Below, piece after piece: positions 1-10,800 of a stretch of 17,308 nt of DNA. The stretch comes from Stramonita haemastoma (Eukaryota; Mollusca; Gastropoda; Neogastropoda; Muricidae), in assembly GCA_030674155.1 (NCBI GenBank), contig JASPKP010004616.1, forward strand, positions 1 through 17,308, written 5' to 3'. Numbering within the stretch: the first letter of the stretch is position 1; each line of letters begins with the position of its first letter. Below the pieces are notes generated by a model, which was not told the DNA's origin, made no database searches, and saw nothing but the letters and a program-made list of their open reading frames with translations. A program made the translations under genes and the position numbers.

Positions 1-98
1 GTCCCGCTGCCCTGGTCCAAACCCGCGGGGAAAAGTGCGGGGGGAAAGGGCCCCAAAAACGGCGTTTCGTCACAATCTTCATTCTTTAGCTCTTATTC
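1..98 (+). repeat. Partial repeat unit at the left edge
   Basis: The window opens with a noisy copy of the last quarter of the unit. It starts at the segment that reads GTCCTGCTGCCCTGGGC in clean copies (about base 300 of the unit) and runs to the ATG-G-rich unit start at 99. The array therefore extends to the left beyond this window. Confidence 0.93.
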
Positions 99-3000
99 AT
101 GGGGGGTGGGTTTTCATCCCCCGCGTCGCGCGTTCTCTGGTGTTTTTTTGTGGGCGGTTTTTTTGTTTGCGCGTGTGGGGGGGGACCCGGCAAAAATTAC
201 TGTGGTGTATTTAAATTATATGAAATTATTATTGGGGGTTTTGTTGGGGGGGTTTTTTGCCTACACGTACTCCCGTTTTTTATGCACAAAATTGGGTGTG
301 TACAACGGGGGCCCTTTCTTTCGGGCCCCGGGGGCGCCAAAATTCCAGTGCCACAAAACATCCCAAAAAAGGTTTTTCCAGTTTGTCCCGCAAATGTAGA
401 ATAGGGGCCTGCTGCCCTGGGCTCCTGGAACTGGGGGAAAAAAATCGGCGGCAAGGGGCCCCGAAAAAGGCGGGTTTTGGGGTCAAAAATGCTTTTTAGT
501 TCTTTTAAACTCTTATTCCCTGGGAAAGGGGGGGTATGCAAAGCCGCGTGCGCGCGTTTTTTCCCCCTTGGGGTTTTTTTTCGGTTTTTTGTGTTTGCCC
601 CGTGTGGGGGGGAACCCCGGGGAAGATTCTTGGTGTAATGATATTATATGAAATTAAAATTTTTGGGTGGGGTGTGGGGGTGATTTTTTTCCTACACTGT
701 AAATCTGTTTCTATGGACAAACTTGGCTGTGTAAAAAGCGGGGTTTGCCATCTTGCGGGCCGTTTGGGGTCGCCACAATTTTCCCGTGCCACACACATTT
801 CCCAAAAAGGTTGTCCATTTGTCTGCATAGTGTAAAAAAGGGGCCTGGTGCCCGGGCCTGGGGAAATTTTCGGGAAAAATGCGGGCGGGGAAGGGCCCGA
901 AAAAAGGCTTTTGCTCACAATGCCCTTTTAGTTTCTTTACCTTATTCTGGGGGGGGGGGTATGCAAGGGGCGGGGCGTGCGCGCGTTTTCCCCCTGGGGT
1001 TTGGGGTTGCGGTTTTTTGTGTTTGCCCCGTTGGGGGGGCCCCCCCAGATTACTGTGGGGTAAGATATTTTATGAAATTATTATTGGGGGGTGTTGTGGG
1101 GGTTAAATTTTTCCTACACTGTACTCTGTTTTTTATGCGACAAACTTGGGTGTGTACAACGGGGGTTTCCATCTTTCGGGGGCCCTTTGGGGTCCCCCCA
1201 CAATTCCATGCCCAACACATCCAAAATGGGGTTTTCCATTTGTTTTGCATAGTTAGAATAGGGTCCCCGCTGCCCTGGGGTCTGGAACTCGGAAAATTCG
1301 GGCGGCAAGGTCCCGAAAACCCGGGGGTTTTTCGTCCAACAATGCTTCTAGTTCTTTTAACTCTTATTTTATGGGAGGGGGGGGTATGCCCTGGCGCGTG
1401 CGCGCGTTCTCTGGTGTTTGTTTTTGCCCGGTTTTTTTTTGTTTGCGCGTGTGGGGGGGGAAACCCCGGGAGATTTTCTGTGGGTAAATAAAAAATGAAA
1501 TAAATTTTTGGATGGTGGTTTGGGGGGGTGGAAATTTTTTTTCCCAAAACTGTACCCCTTTTTCTATGCGACAAAATTGGCTGTGTACAAGCGGGGGTTC
1601 CACTTTCGGCCGTGTGCGCCACAATTCCAAATGCCACACACATCCAAAAAGGTTGTCCAGTTTGGGCTGGGATAGTGTAGAAAAAGGGGCCTGGTGCCCC
1701 GGGCTTTTTGGAACTTTCGGAAAATCGGGGGGCAAGGGCCCGAAAAACCGGGGTTTGCGTCCAAAAATGCTTCTAGTTCCCCCTTTGTCTTTTCATGGGA
1801 GGGTGGGTTTTGCATGCGCGCGGCGCGCGTTCTCTTTTTTTTGTGTTTTCCGGGTTTTTTTTGTTTGCGGGGGGTGGAGGGACCCGGCAGATTACTGGGG
1901 GTTTATGATAATTTTTATGAAATTATTATTTGGGTGGTGGTTTTGGGGGGGGATTTTTGCCTACACTGTCTCTGTTTTCCCAAACGACAAACTTTGGGGG
2001 GTACCCGGGGGTTTTCCATCTTGCGGGGCCCTGGTGGGCCCCCACAATTCCAAAGCCCCAAAAACATTTCCCAAAAAGGTTTTTTTCCAGTTTGGTCTGC
2101 ATAGTGTAGAATAGGGTCCTGGTGCCCTTGGGGTTTTGGGAAAATGCGGAAAAAATGCGGGCGGGAAAGGGGCCCGAAAACCCGGGGTTTTTTCACAATG
2201 CTTCTAGTTTTTTAGCTCTTATTCCTGGGGGGGTGGGTATGCAGCGCGCGTGCGCGCGGGTTTTCCTTGGGGTTTTGTTGTGTGCGGTTTTTTTTTGTTT
2301 TCGCGTGTGGGGGGAACCCCGGGAGATTACGTGGTGTAAGAATTTATGAAATTTAAATTTTTGGGGTGGAGGGTTTTGGGGGGAATTTTTTTGCCCACAC
2401 TGACTCGTTTTTATGCGACAAACTTGGCTGTGTACAAGCGGGGGTTTTTATCTTGCGGCCGGGTCGCCACCAAAAACCCTTTCCCACACACATCCAAAAT
2501 GGTTTTCCCTTTTGTCCCGCATATGTAGAAAGGGTTCCCCGCTGCCCCCCTCTGGAACTGCGGAAAATGCGGGCGGGAAGGTCCCGAAACGGCGTTTGGG
2601 GGTCACAATGCTCTAGTTCTTTAGCTTTTTTTCATTGGGAGGGTGGGGATGCATGCGCGCGTGCGCGCGTTCTCCTGGGGTTTGTGTTCGGTTTTTTGTG
2701 TTTTTCGCGTGTGGAGGGGAACCCGGCAGATTACTGTGGGGTAAAAGATAAAATATGAAAATTTTTATTGGATGGTGTTGGGGGGGGGTGATTTTTGCCT
2801 ACACTGTACTTCCTTTTTTCTTTTGGGGACAAACTTGGGTTTTTACAAGCGGGTTGGGCCCAAACCTTCCGGGCCCCTGGGGTCGGGCCCCAATTTTCCC
2901 GTGCCCACACACAACCAAAATGGTTGTCCAGTTTGGCAGCATAGGAAAAATAAGGGGCCGGTGCCCTGGGGCCCGGAACTGGGGGGAAAAGTGCGGGCCC

Positions 3001-6000
3001 GGGAAGGTCCCCCAAAACGGCGTTTGGGGTCACAAAAGCTTTTAGTTCTTTTGCTCTTAAATTTATGGGAGGGGGGGGGATGCATTCGCGCGTTTCGCGC
3101 GGGTTTTTCCCCCGGGGTTTGTTTTGTGGGTTTTTTTTTGTTTGCCGTTTTGGGGGAAACCCCCCCCGATTACTGGGGGTGTAATAATTTTATGAAATTT
3201 TAAAAGGGTGGGGGTTGTGGGGGGGATTTTTGCCTACACCCGTAACCCCGTTTCTATGCACAAACTTGGGTGTTCAAACCGGGGGTTTCCATCCCTTTCG
3301 GGGCCTGGTGCGCCACAATTCCCCGTCCCCACACATCCAAAAAGGGTTTTCCCCGTTTGGGCTCAAAAAGTGTAAAAATAGGGGCCTGGTGCCCTGGGGT
3401 CTGGAAATGGGGGAAAAGGCGGGCGGGAAGGTCCCAAAAAGGCGTTTGGGTCACCAAAGCCTTTTTAGTTCTTTAAACTCTTAAATTTATGGGGGGTTGG
3501 GGGATCATTGCGCGCGTGCGCGCGTTCTCTTGGGGTTTGGTGTGCGGGTTTTTTGTGTTTTTCGCGTGTGGAGGGGCCCGGCAGATTAAATGTGGTGTTT
3601 TGAAATTATATGAAATTAAATTTTTGGATGGGGTTTTTGGGGGTGATTTTTTTTCCTTTCAAATGTACTCTGTTTCTACGACAAACTTGGCTGTGTACAA
3701 CGGGGTTTCCATTTTTGCGGGGCCCTGGTGTCGCCCCAATTTCCCTCCCCCACACAACCAAAATGGTTTTCCCTTTTTTCTGCAAAAGGGGAAATAGGGT
3801 TCCCCGCTGCCCTGGGTCTGGGAAAAGCGGAAAAGTGCGGGGCAAGGGCCCGAAAAAAGGCCCTTTTTCCCTCACAATGCTTCATTCTTTAACTCTTAAT
3901 TTAGGAGGGGGTATGCATGCGCGCGGGGCGCGGTTTTCTGGTTTTGTGGGGGGCCGGGTTTTTTGTGTTTTTCGCCCTGGGAGGGGACCCGGCAGATTAC
4001 TGTGGTGTAAAGATATTATATGAAATTAAATTTTTGGGATGGTGTTGTTGGGGGGGGGAAATTTTTTCCTAAAACGGGACCCGTTTCTATGGGGACAAAA
4101 AATTGGGTGTGTAAAAAAGCGGGGTTGCCAAAAATTGGGGGGCCGTGGGGTCCCCCACAATTCCAGTGCCCCACACAAAAAAAAATGGGTTTTCCCCGTT
4201 TTTTCTGGGATATGTAAATAGGGCCCCCGGTGCCCTGGGTCTGGAACTGCCCGGGAAAAATGGGGGGGGGGCAAGGTCCCAAAACGCGTTTGCGTCACAA
4301 AAGCTTCTAGTTTCTTTTGCTCTTATTCATGGGAGGGTTGGGTTTTGCATTTCCCCCTTTCGCCCCGCGTTTTTCCTTTGGGGTTTGTGTGTGCGGTTTT
4401 TTTTGTTTTCGGTGGAGGGGACCCGCAATTTACTGTTGGGGGAAAAAATTATATGAAATTATTATTGGATTTGGGGGTTGTGGGGGGGAATTTTTTTCCC
4501 AAAAACTGTACTCTGTTTCTATGCGACAAACTTGGCTTGTACAACGGGGTTTGCCATCTTGCGGGCCGTTTTGTCGGGCCCCAATTCCCCTGCCACACAC
4601 ATCCAAAATGGTTTCCAGTTTTTTCTGCATAGTGTAAATAGGGGCCTGGTCCCTGGTGGGGATTTTGGCGGGAAAAGTGGGGGGCGGGAAAGGGCCCCGG
4701 GAAAAAGGCGTTTTTCGTCACAATGCTTCTATTTTTTTTGCCTTATTCAAAGGGGGGGGGGTATGCATGCGCGCGTCGGGGCGTTTTCTGGGGTTTTTTG
4801 TTGCGGGTTTTTTTTTTTTGGCGCGTGTGGAGGGGGCCCGGGGAAAAAACTGTGGTGGGAAAGATATTATATGAAAAATTTAAAATTGGGTGGGTTTTGG
4901 GGGGGGATTTTGCCTACAAATGTACTCTGTTTTTAAAGCAAAAAACTTGGGGTGTGTACAACGGGGGTTTTCCCTCTTTCGGGCCCCGGGGGCCCCAAAA
5001 ATTTCCCGTGCCCCCACACAATTTCCCAAAAAGGTTGTCCATTTTGGGCTGCATATGTAAATAGGGTCCGGGTGCCCTCTCTGGAACGCGGAAAAAGGCG
5101 GGCGGCAAGGCCCGGAAAAAAAGCCCTTTTTGCGGGCACAAATCTTCTAGTTCCTTTTGCTCTTTTTCATTGGGGGGGTGGGGAACAAAGCCCCGCGGCG
5201 CGCGTTCCCCTGGTGTTTGGTGTGCGGTTTTTTGTGTTTGCCGTGTGGGGGGGACCCGGGAGAAGACTGTGGTAAAAGATAATTTTAAAAGAAAAATTTT
5301 TAATTTGGGTGTTTTGTGGGGGGGAATTTTTTCCCCACACTGTACTCAGTTTCTAAAGCGACAAACTTGGCTGTGAAAAAGCGGGGTTTTCCAACTTTCG
5401 GGGCCCTGGGGTCGCCAAAAATCCCCGGCCCCACACATCCAAAAAGGGTTTTTCCATTTTGTCTGCATGTGTAAAAAGGGTCCCCGGGGCCCTGGGCTCT
5501 GGAACTGCGGAAAAATGCGGGCGGCAAGGTCCCCCCAAAACGGCGGGTTTTCTCACAATGCTTCTATTCTTTAGCTCTTATTCAAAGGGGGGGGGGGTAA
5601 GCATGCGCGCGTGCGCGCGTTTTTCTGGGTTTTGTGTGTGCGGGTTTTTTTTGTTTGCGCGTGTGGAGGGGCCCCCAATTTTCTGGGGGTGTATGATATT
5701 ATATGAAATTTTTATTGGAAGGGGTTTTTTGGGGGTTTAATTTTTTGCCTACACTGTTTTCTGTTTCTATGCGGGCAAAAATTTGCTGTGTTAAAAAGCG
5801 GGGTTTTCCCTCTTGCGGGGCCCTGGTGTCCCCCACAATTCCATGCCACACACATCCAAAATGGGTTTCCATTTGTCTGCATAAGTAAAATAGGGGCCTT
5901 GCCCCCGGGGGTCTGGAACTGCGGAAAAAGGCCGGGGGGCAAAGGGCCCCCAAAACGGCGTTTTGCCCCACAATCTTCTATTCTTTAGCCTTTTTTCCAG

Positions 6001-6835
6001 GGGGGGTTTGGGTTTGCAAACCGCGTGCGCGCGTTCCCCCTGGGGTTTGTGTGTGCGGTTTTTTTTGTGTTTTCGTGTGGGGGGGGACCCCCCAGATTTC
6101 TGTGGGGTTTTAAAAATTTTAAAGAAAATTTTTATTGGATGGTGGGTTTTGGGGGTGAATTTTTGCCTACACTGTACTCCCGTTTCAATTTCGAAAAAAC
6201 TTTGGGTGTGTACAAGCGGGGTTGGGCCAAACTTGCGGCCGTTTGGTGTCCCCCCACAATTCCAGTGCCACACAAAATCCAAAATGTTGTCCAGTTTGGC
6301 TCATAATGAAAATAGGGCCTGCGCCCGGGGGGCCCGGAACGGGAAAAGTGGGCGGGGGGGTACCGAAAAAAAAGGCGTTTTTTCGTCCCCAATGCTTCTA
6401 GTTCTTTAGCTCAAAATTTATGGGGGGGTGGGTATCATCGCGCGTGCGCCTTCTCCCGGGGGTTTGTGTGTGCGGTTTTTTGTTTTTGCCCCGTGTGGAG
6501 GGACCCGGCAAAATTACTGTTGGGGTAAAATATTAAAATGAAATTAAATTTTTGGGTGGTGTTGTGGGGGTATTTTTTGGGCCCCCAAAACTGTAAACCT
6601 TTTTTCCGCGGGCAAAAATTGGCTGGTACCCAAACGGGTTGCCCTCTTGGGGGGCCGGGGGGTTCCGCCACAAATTTCCCGTCCACACACAACCAAAATG
6701 GTTGGCCCGTTTTTCTGCATAAAGTAGAATAGGCCCCGGTTTCCCTGGGCTCTGGAACTGCGGGGAAAAATGCGGCGGCAAGGCCCAAAAAACGGGGTTT
6801 TGCGCACAACTTCTACTTTAAACTCCCCCAAAATT
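99..6835 (+). repeat. Repeat units 1-16, homopolymer-distorted
   Basis: Sixteen consecutive units of about 409-431 bases, longer than the ~400 bp consensus. All landmarks of the unit can be followed: G-tract, CG-rich alternating tract, GT/T-rich part, AT tract, the CCTACACTGTACTCTG region, CACACACATCC, and the final CACAATGCTTCTAG. The differences are mostly enlarged runs of G, T, A or C and replacement of a base by its neighbour. Examples are TCTGC read as TCCCGC and GTGTACAAG read as GTGTAAAAAG. Long open reading frames here exist mainly because this noise removes the stop codons seen in clean units; I call no genes. Confidence 0.92.
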
Positions 6836-7182
6836 TTGGGGGGGTGGGTAAAGCATTTCGCGGTGCGCGCGTTTTTTCTGGTGTTTTTTGGGGTGCGTTT
6901 TTTTTTTGTTTGCGCGTGTGGGGGGGGACCCGGGGAGATTTTCTGTGGGGTTAAAGAAAATTATAGAAATTAAAAAAAATTTGGGTTGGGGTTTTGGGGG
7001 GGATTTTTTGCCTACCACTGTACTCTGTTTCTATGCACAAACTTGGCCGGGGTACAAGCGGGGGGTTTCCATCTTGCGGGCCCCTGGTTCGCCCACAATT
7101 CCCCGGGCCACACACAAACCCAAAAAAGGTTTTCCATTTTGTCCCGCATAGTGTAGAAAAAAGGGTCCCGTTTTGGGCCCGC

Positions 7183-7275
<93 letters not shown>

Positions 7276-7385
7276 GGGGGGCCCCCTTGGAAACCCGCGG
7301 AAAAATTGGGGGGGCAAAGGGGGCCCCCAAAACCCGGCCCTTTGTCGCCCCAATTCCCAGTTCCCCCCAATTGGTTTCCTTTTTC
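6836..7385 (+). repeat. Repeat unit 17, enlarged by a G run
   Basis: This unit measures about 550 bases. It is a normal noisy copy up to about 7180. At the place where clean copies read CCCTGGGCTCTGG, the GGG is replaced by nearly a hundred G. The tail of the unit then resumes, heavily smeared, at about 7282. The extra length is essentially the G run plus local homopolymer inflation, so this is not a distinct repeat subtype. Confidence 0.88.
7185..7281 (+). repeat. Near-pure G homopolymer tract
   Basis: The tract is 52 G (7185-7236), TTT (7237-7239), 35 G (7240-7274), one T (7275) and 6 G (7276-7281). It lies exactly where the unit has a GGG triplet, and the sequence for roughly 250 bases after it is the most homopolymer-smeared in the window. 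A true G tract of this size would be extraordinary. A base-calling or consensus failure is the simpler reading. Confidence 0.9.
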
Positions 7386-7842
7386 ATGGGAAAAGGGTTT
7401 GGGTTGGGGCCCGCCGGGGCCCGGCCCCCGTTTTTCCCCCGGCCGTTCTTTTGGTTTTTTTGGGGGTTGCGGTTTTTTGGGGGTTTGGGGCCCGGTTTTT
7501 TTGGGGGCCCCCCTTAACCCTTTTGGTGTATGATATTTATGAAATTATTAAATTGGTGGTGGGTTTTGGGGTGATTTTTGCATTTCACGTACTCCCCGTT
7601 TCTATGCGAAAAAACTTGGGTGTGGAAAAAGCGGGGTTGCCATCTTGCGGGGCCCTTGGGGTCGCCACAATTCCAGTGCCACAAAACTTTAAAAAAAGGT
7701 TTTTTCCCGTTTTTTCCCGCAAGTTTTGAAAGGGGCCTTGGGGCCCGGGCTCTGGGGAAATGCGGAAAAGTGCGGGCGGGAAAAGGTTCCCCGGGAAAAA
7801 GGGGTTTGCGTCACAATGTTCTAGTTCTTTAGCTCTTATTTT
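7386..7842 (+). repeat. Repeat unit 18, most heavily smeared copy
   Basis: About 457 bases. Its first ~140 bases align to the G-tract, CG tract and GT-rich part of the unit only as long blocks of G, C and T, and the alternating CG tract is unrecognisable. From about 7525, where GGTGTATGATATTTATGAAA appears, the copy becomes readable again and continues normally. The disturbance therefore spans the G run and the sequence immediately downstream of it. Confidence 0.85.
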
Positions 7843-10800
7843 TTTGGGGGGGGTGGGTATGCCCCAAAGCGCCGTTTCGGCCCCGTTCTCCCGGTGTTTG
7901 TGTGTTTCGGTTTTTTTTGTTTTCGCGTGTGGGGGGCCCGGGAGATTACTGTGGGGTAATGAAATTAAAAGAAATTTTATTGGATGGTGTTGTTGGGGGG
8001 GGATTTTTGCCTTTCACGTACCCCCGTTTTTTACGGGCAAACTTGGCCTGGTTTCAAGCGGGGGTTTCCATCCCTTTCGGGCCGTTGGGCGCCACCCTTT
8101 TCCCTGCCACACACATCCAAAAAGGTTTTTCCCTTTTGTCTGCATATTGGGAAAAATAGGGTCCCGGTGCCCGGGGTCGGAAAAAGCGGAAAAAAATGGG
8201 GGGCGGCAAGGTCCCGAAACGGGGTTTGCGTCACAATCTTCTAGTTCTTTAGCTCTTATTCAAAGGGAGGGGGGGGTAAGCATGCGCGCTGCGCGCGTTT
8301 TCGGGGGTTTGGTGGCGGGTTTTTGTGTTTTTCGGGGTGTGGGGGACCCCCCGGGAGATTTCTGGGGTGAAAATAAAAAAGAAATAAATTTTGGATGGTG
8401 TTTTTTGGGGGGGATTTTTGCCCAAAAACTGTAATCCGTTTCTATGCACCCAAATTGGGGTGATACAACGGGGTTTTTCCAAAAATTTTCGGGGCCCTTT
8501 TGTCGCCACAATTCCATTTCCACACCATCCAAAATTTTGCCAGTTTTGCGGGAAAGGAAAATAGGGGCCGGTGCCCGGGGTCTGGAACTTGCGGAAAAGT
8601 CGGGGGCAAGGCCCGGAAAAAGGCGTTTTTTTCTTTACAAAGGGTTTTTAGTTTTTTTGCTCTTATTCAAAAGGGAGGGTGGGGAAGCATGCGCGCGTGC
8701 GCCTTCTCCTTTTGTTTGTGTGTGCGGTTTTTTTTTTGTTTTTGGGCGTGTGGAGGGGGCCCGGCAATTTAAAAAGTGGTGTTATATTTATAAAGAAAAA
8801 ATTTTTTGGATGGTTTGTGGGGTGATTTTTTCCTACACTGTAAATCTGTTTCTAAACGACAAAAAATTGGCTGTGTAAAAAGCGGGGGGGCCATCTTTCG
8901 GGCCGTGGTTCGCCACAATTCCGTGCCACACACATCCAAAAAAGGGTTTTCCAGGGTTTGGCTGCATAGTGTAAATAGGGCCTGGTTTCCCTGGGGCATG
9001 GGAAATGCGGAAAAGTGGGGGGCGGGAAGGTCCCGAAAACGGGGTTTTTTCGGGCCCCCCAATGCTTTTAAATTTTTTTACTCTTAATTTATGGGAGGGG
9101 GGGGTAAAGCAAGCGGCGTGCGCGGGGTTTTTCCCCTTGGGGTTTTTTTGTGGGGGTTTTTTTTGTTTTCGCGTGTTTGGGGGGACCCGGGAAAATTTCT
9201 GGGGTGTATGAAAAATTTTATGAAATTAAAAATTGGATGTGGTTTTTGGGGGGGAAATTTTTTGGCCCTACACTGTACTCTGTTTTTTTATGGGGACAAA
9301 CTTGGCTGTGGGACAAGCGGGGTTTCCCTCTTGCGGGCCGGGTGGGCGCCACAATTCCAGTGGGGCCCCAAAACACAACCAAAAGGTTGTCCAATTTGTC
9401 TTCAAAAGTGGGGGAAAATAGGGCCTGGGCCCTGGGGGGCCCGAACTTTCGGGGAAAATTTCCCGGGGGGGGGGCAAGGTCCCCGGAAAAAGGGGTTTGC
9501 GTCACAATGCTTCTAGTTCTTTAGCCTTTTTCATGGGAAGGGGGGGGTAGCAAAAGCGGCGGCCGCGTTCTCTGGTTTTTTGTGTGGGGCGGTTTTTTGT
9601 TTTTGCGCTTTTGGGGGGGGACCCGGCAGATTACTGTGGGGTATGATATTATATGAAAAATTTTTTTGGATTTGGGGTTTTTGGGGGGATTTTTTTCCCC
9701 ACACTGTACTCTGGTTTTTTATGCGACAAACTAGGCTGTGTACAAGCGGGGTTTTCCATTTTTTCGGGCCGGGGGTCGCCACATTTCCCTGCCCCACACA
9801 TCCAAAAAGGTTGTCCAGTTGTCCCGCCCTAGTTTGAAAAGGGTTTCCCGGTGCCCTGGGGTCTGGAACTGCGGAAAAAATGCGGCGGGGAAGGGTCCCC
9901 CAAAACGCGTTTTCCCTCACAATGCTTCTAGTTCTTTAGCTCTTATTCCCGGGAGGGTTTTTGGGGATGCCCTGCCGCCCTGCGCGCGTTTTGCTGGGTG
10001 TTTGTGTGTGCGGTTTTTTGTGTTTGCGGCGTGTTGGGGGGACCCGGGAGATTACCCGTTTGGGAAAAGATATTAAAATGAAAATTTAATTTTGGGTGGT
10101 GGTGGGGGGGGGGATTTTTGCCTACACTGTTTCTTTTTTTTCTATGCGACAAAAAATTGGTGGAAAAAAGGGGGGGTTGCCAACTTGGCGGGGCCCTGGG
10201 TCGCCACAATTTCCCGTGCCACACACATCCAAAATGGTTGTCCCCCGTTTTCTGCATATGAAAAAATAGGGCCTGGTGCCCTGGGCTCCCGGAAACCCGG
10301 CCGGGAAAAATGCGGGCGGCAAGGTCCCGAAAACGGGCGTTTTTTCGTTTACAAAAGCACTAGTTCTTTAGCTCTTATTCAAGGAGGGGTGGGGGATCAT
10401 GCCGCGGGCGGGGCGTTTCCCCTGGTTTTTGGTTTTGTGCGGGGTTTTTTGTTTGCGGGGTGTGGGGGGGACCCCGGCAGATTACTGTGGGTAATGATAA
10501 AATATGAAAATTTATTGGAAGGTTTTTGGGGTGAAATTTTGCCTAACTGTACCTGTTTCTATGGGGACCAAAAATGGCTGTGTACAAAACGGGGTTGCCA
10601 TCTTTCGGGGCCTGGTGCCCAAAAAATTTTCCAAATGCCACACACATTCCCCAAAAGGGTTTTTCCCTTTTTTTCTGAAAAGTGTAGAAAGGGTTTCCCG
10701 GTGCCCCTGGGGCTCTGGAAACTTGCGGAAAAAATGCCCGGGGGGCAAAGGGCCCGAAAAAGGCGTTTGGGGCACAATCTTCTAGTTTCTTTAGCCTTTT

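Noticed and set aside
745..1491. A 248-codon open frame on the + strand, the longest seen, and many others of 60-200 codons on both strands
   Set aside because: The translations are dominated by F, G, P and K from homopolymer runs, they cross unit borders without a constant frame, and the same segments in clean units carry stops. They are by-products of a noisy repeat.
3055..3500. Higher-order repeat based on shared spellings such as TTAAATTTATG at some unit ends
   Set aside because: The variant appears at irregular intervals and is explained by the same base smearing, so it does not define a multi-unit period.
6951..7387. Polyproline- and polyglycine-rich frames across the G run
   Set aside because: They are translations of a homopolymer tract that is itself probably artefactual.
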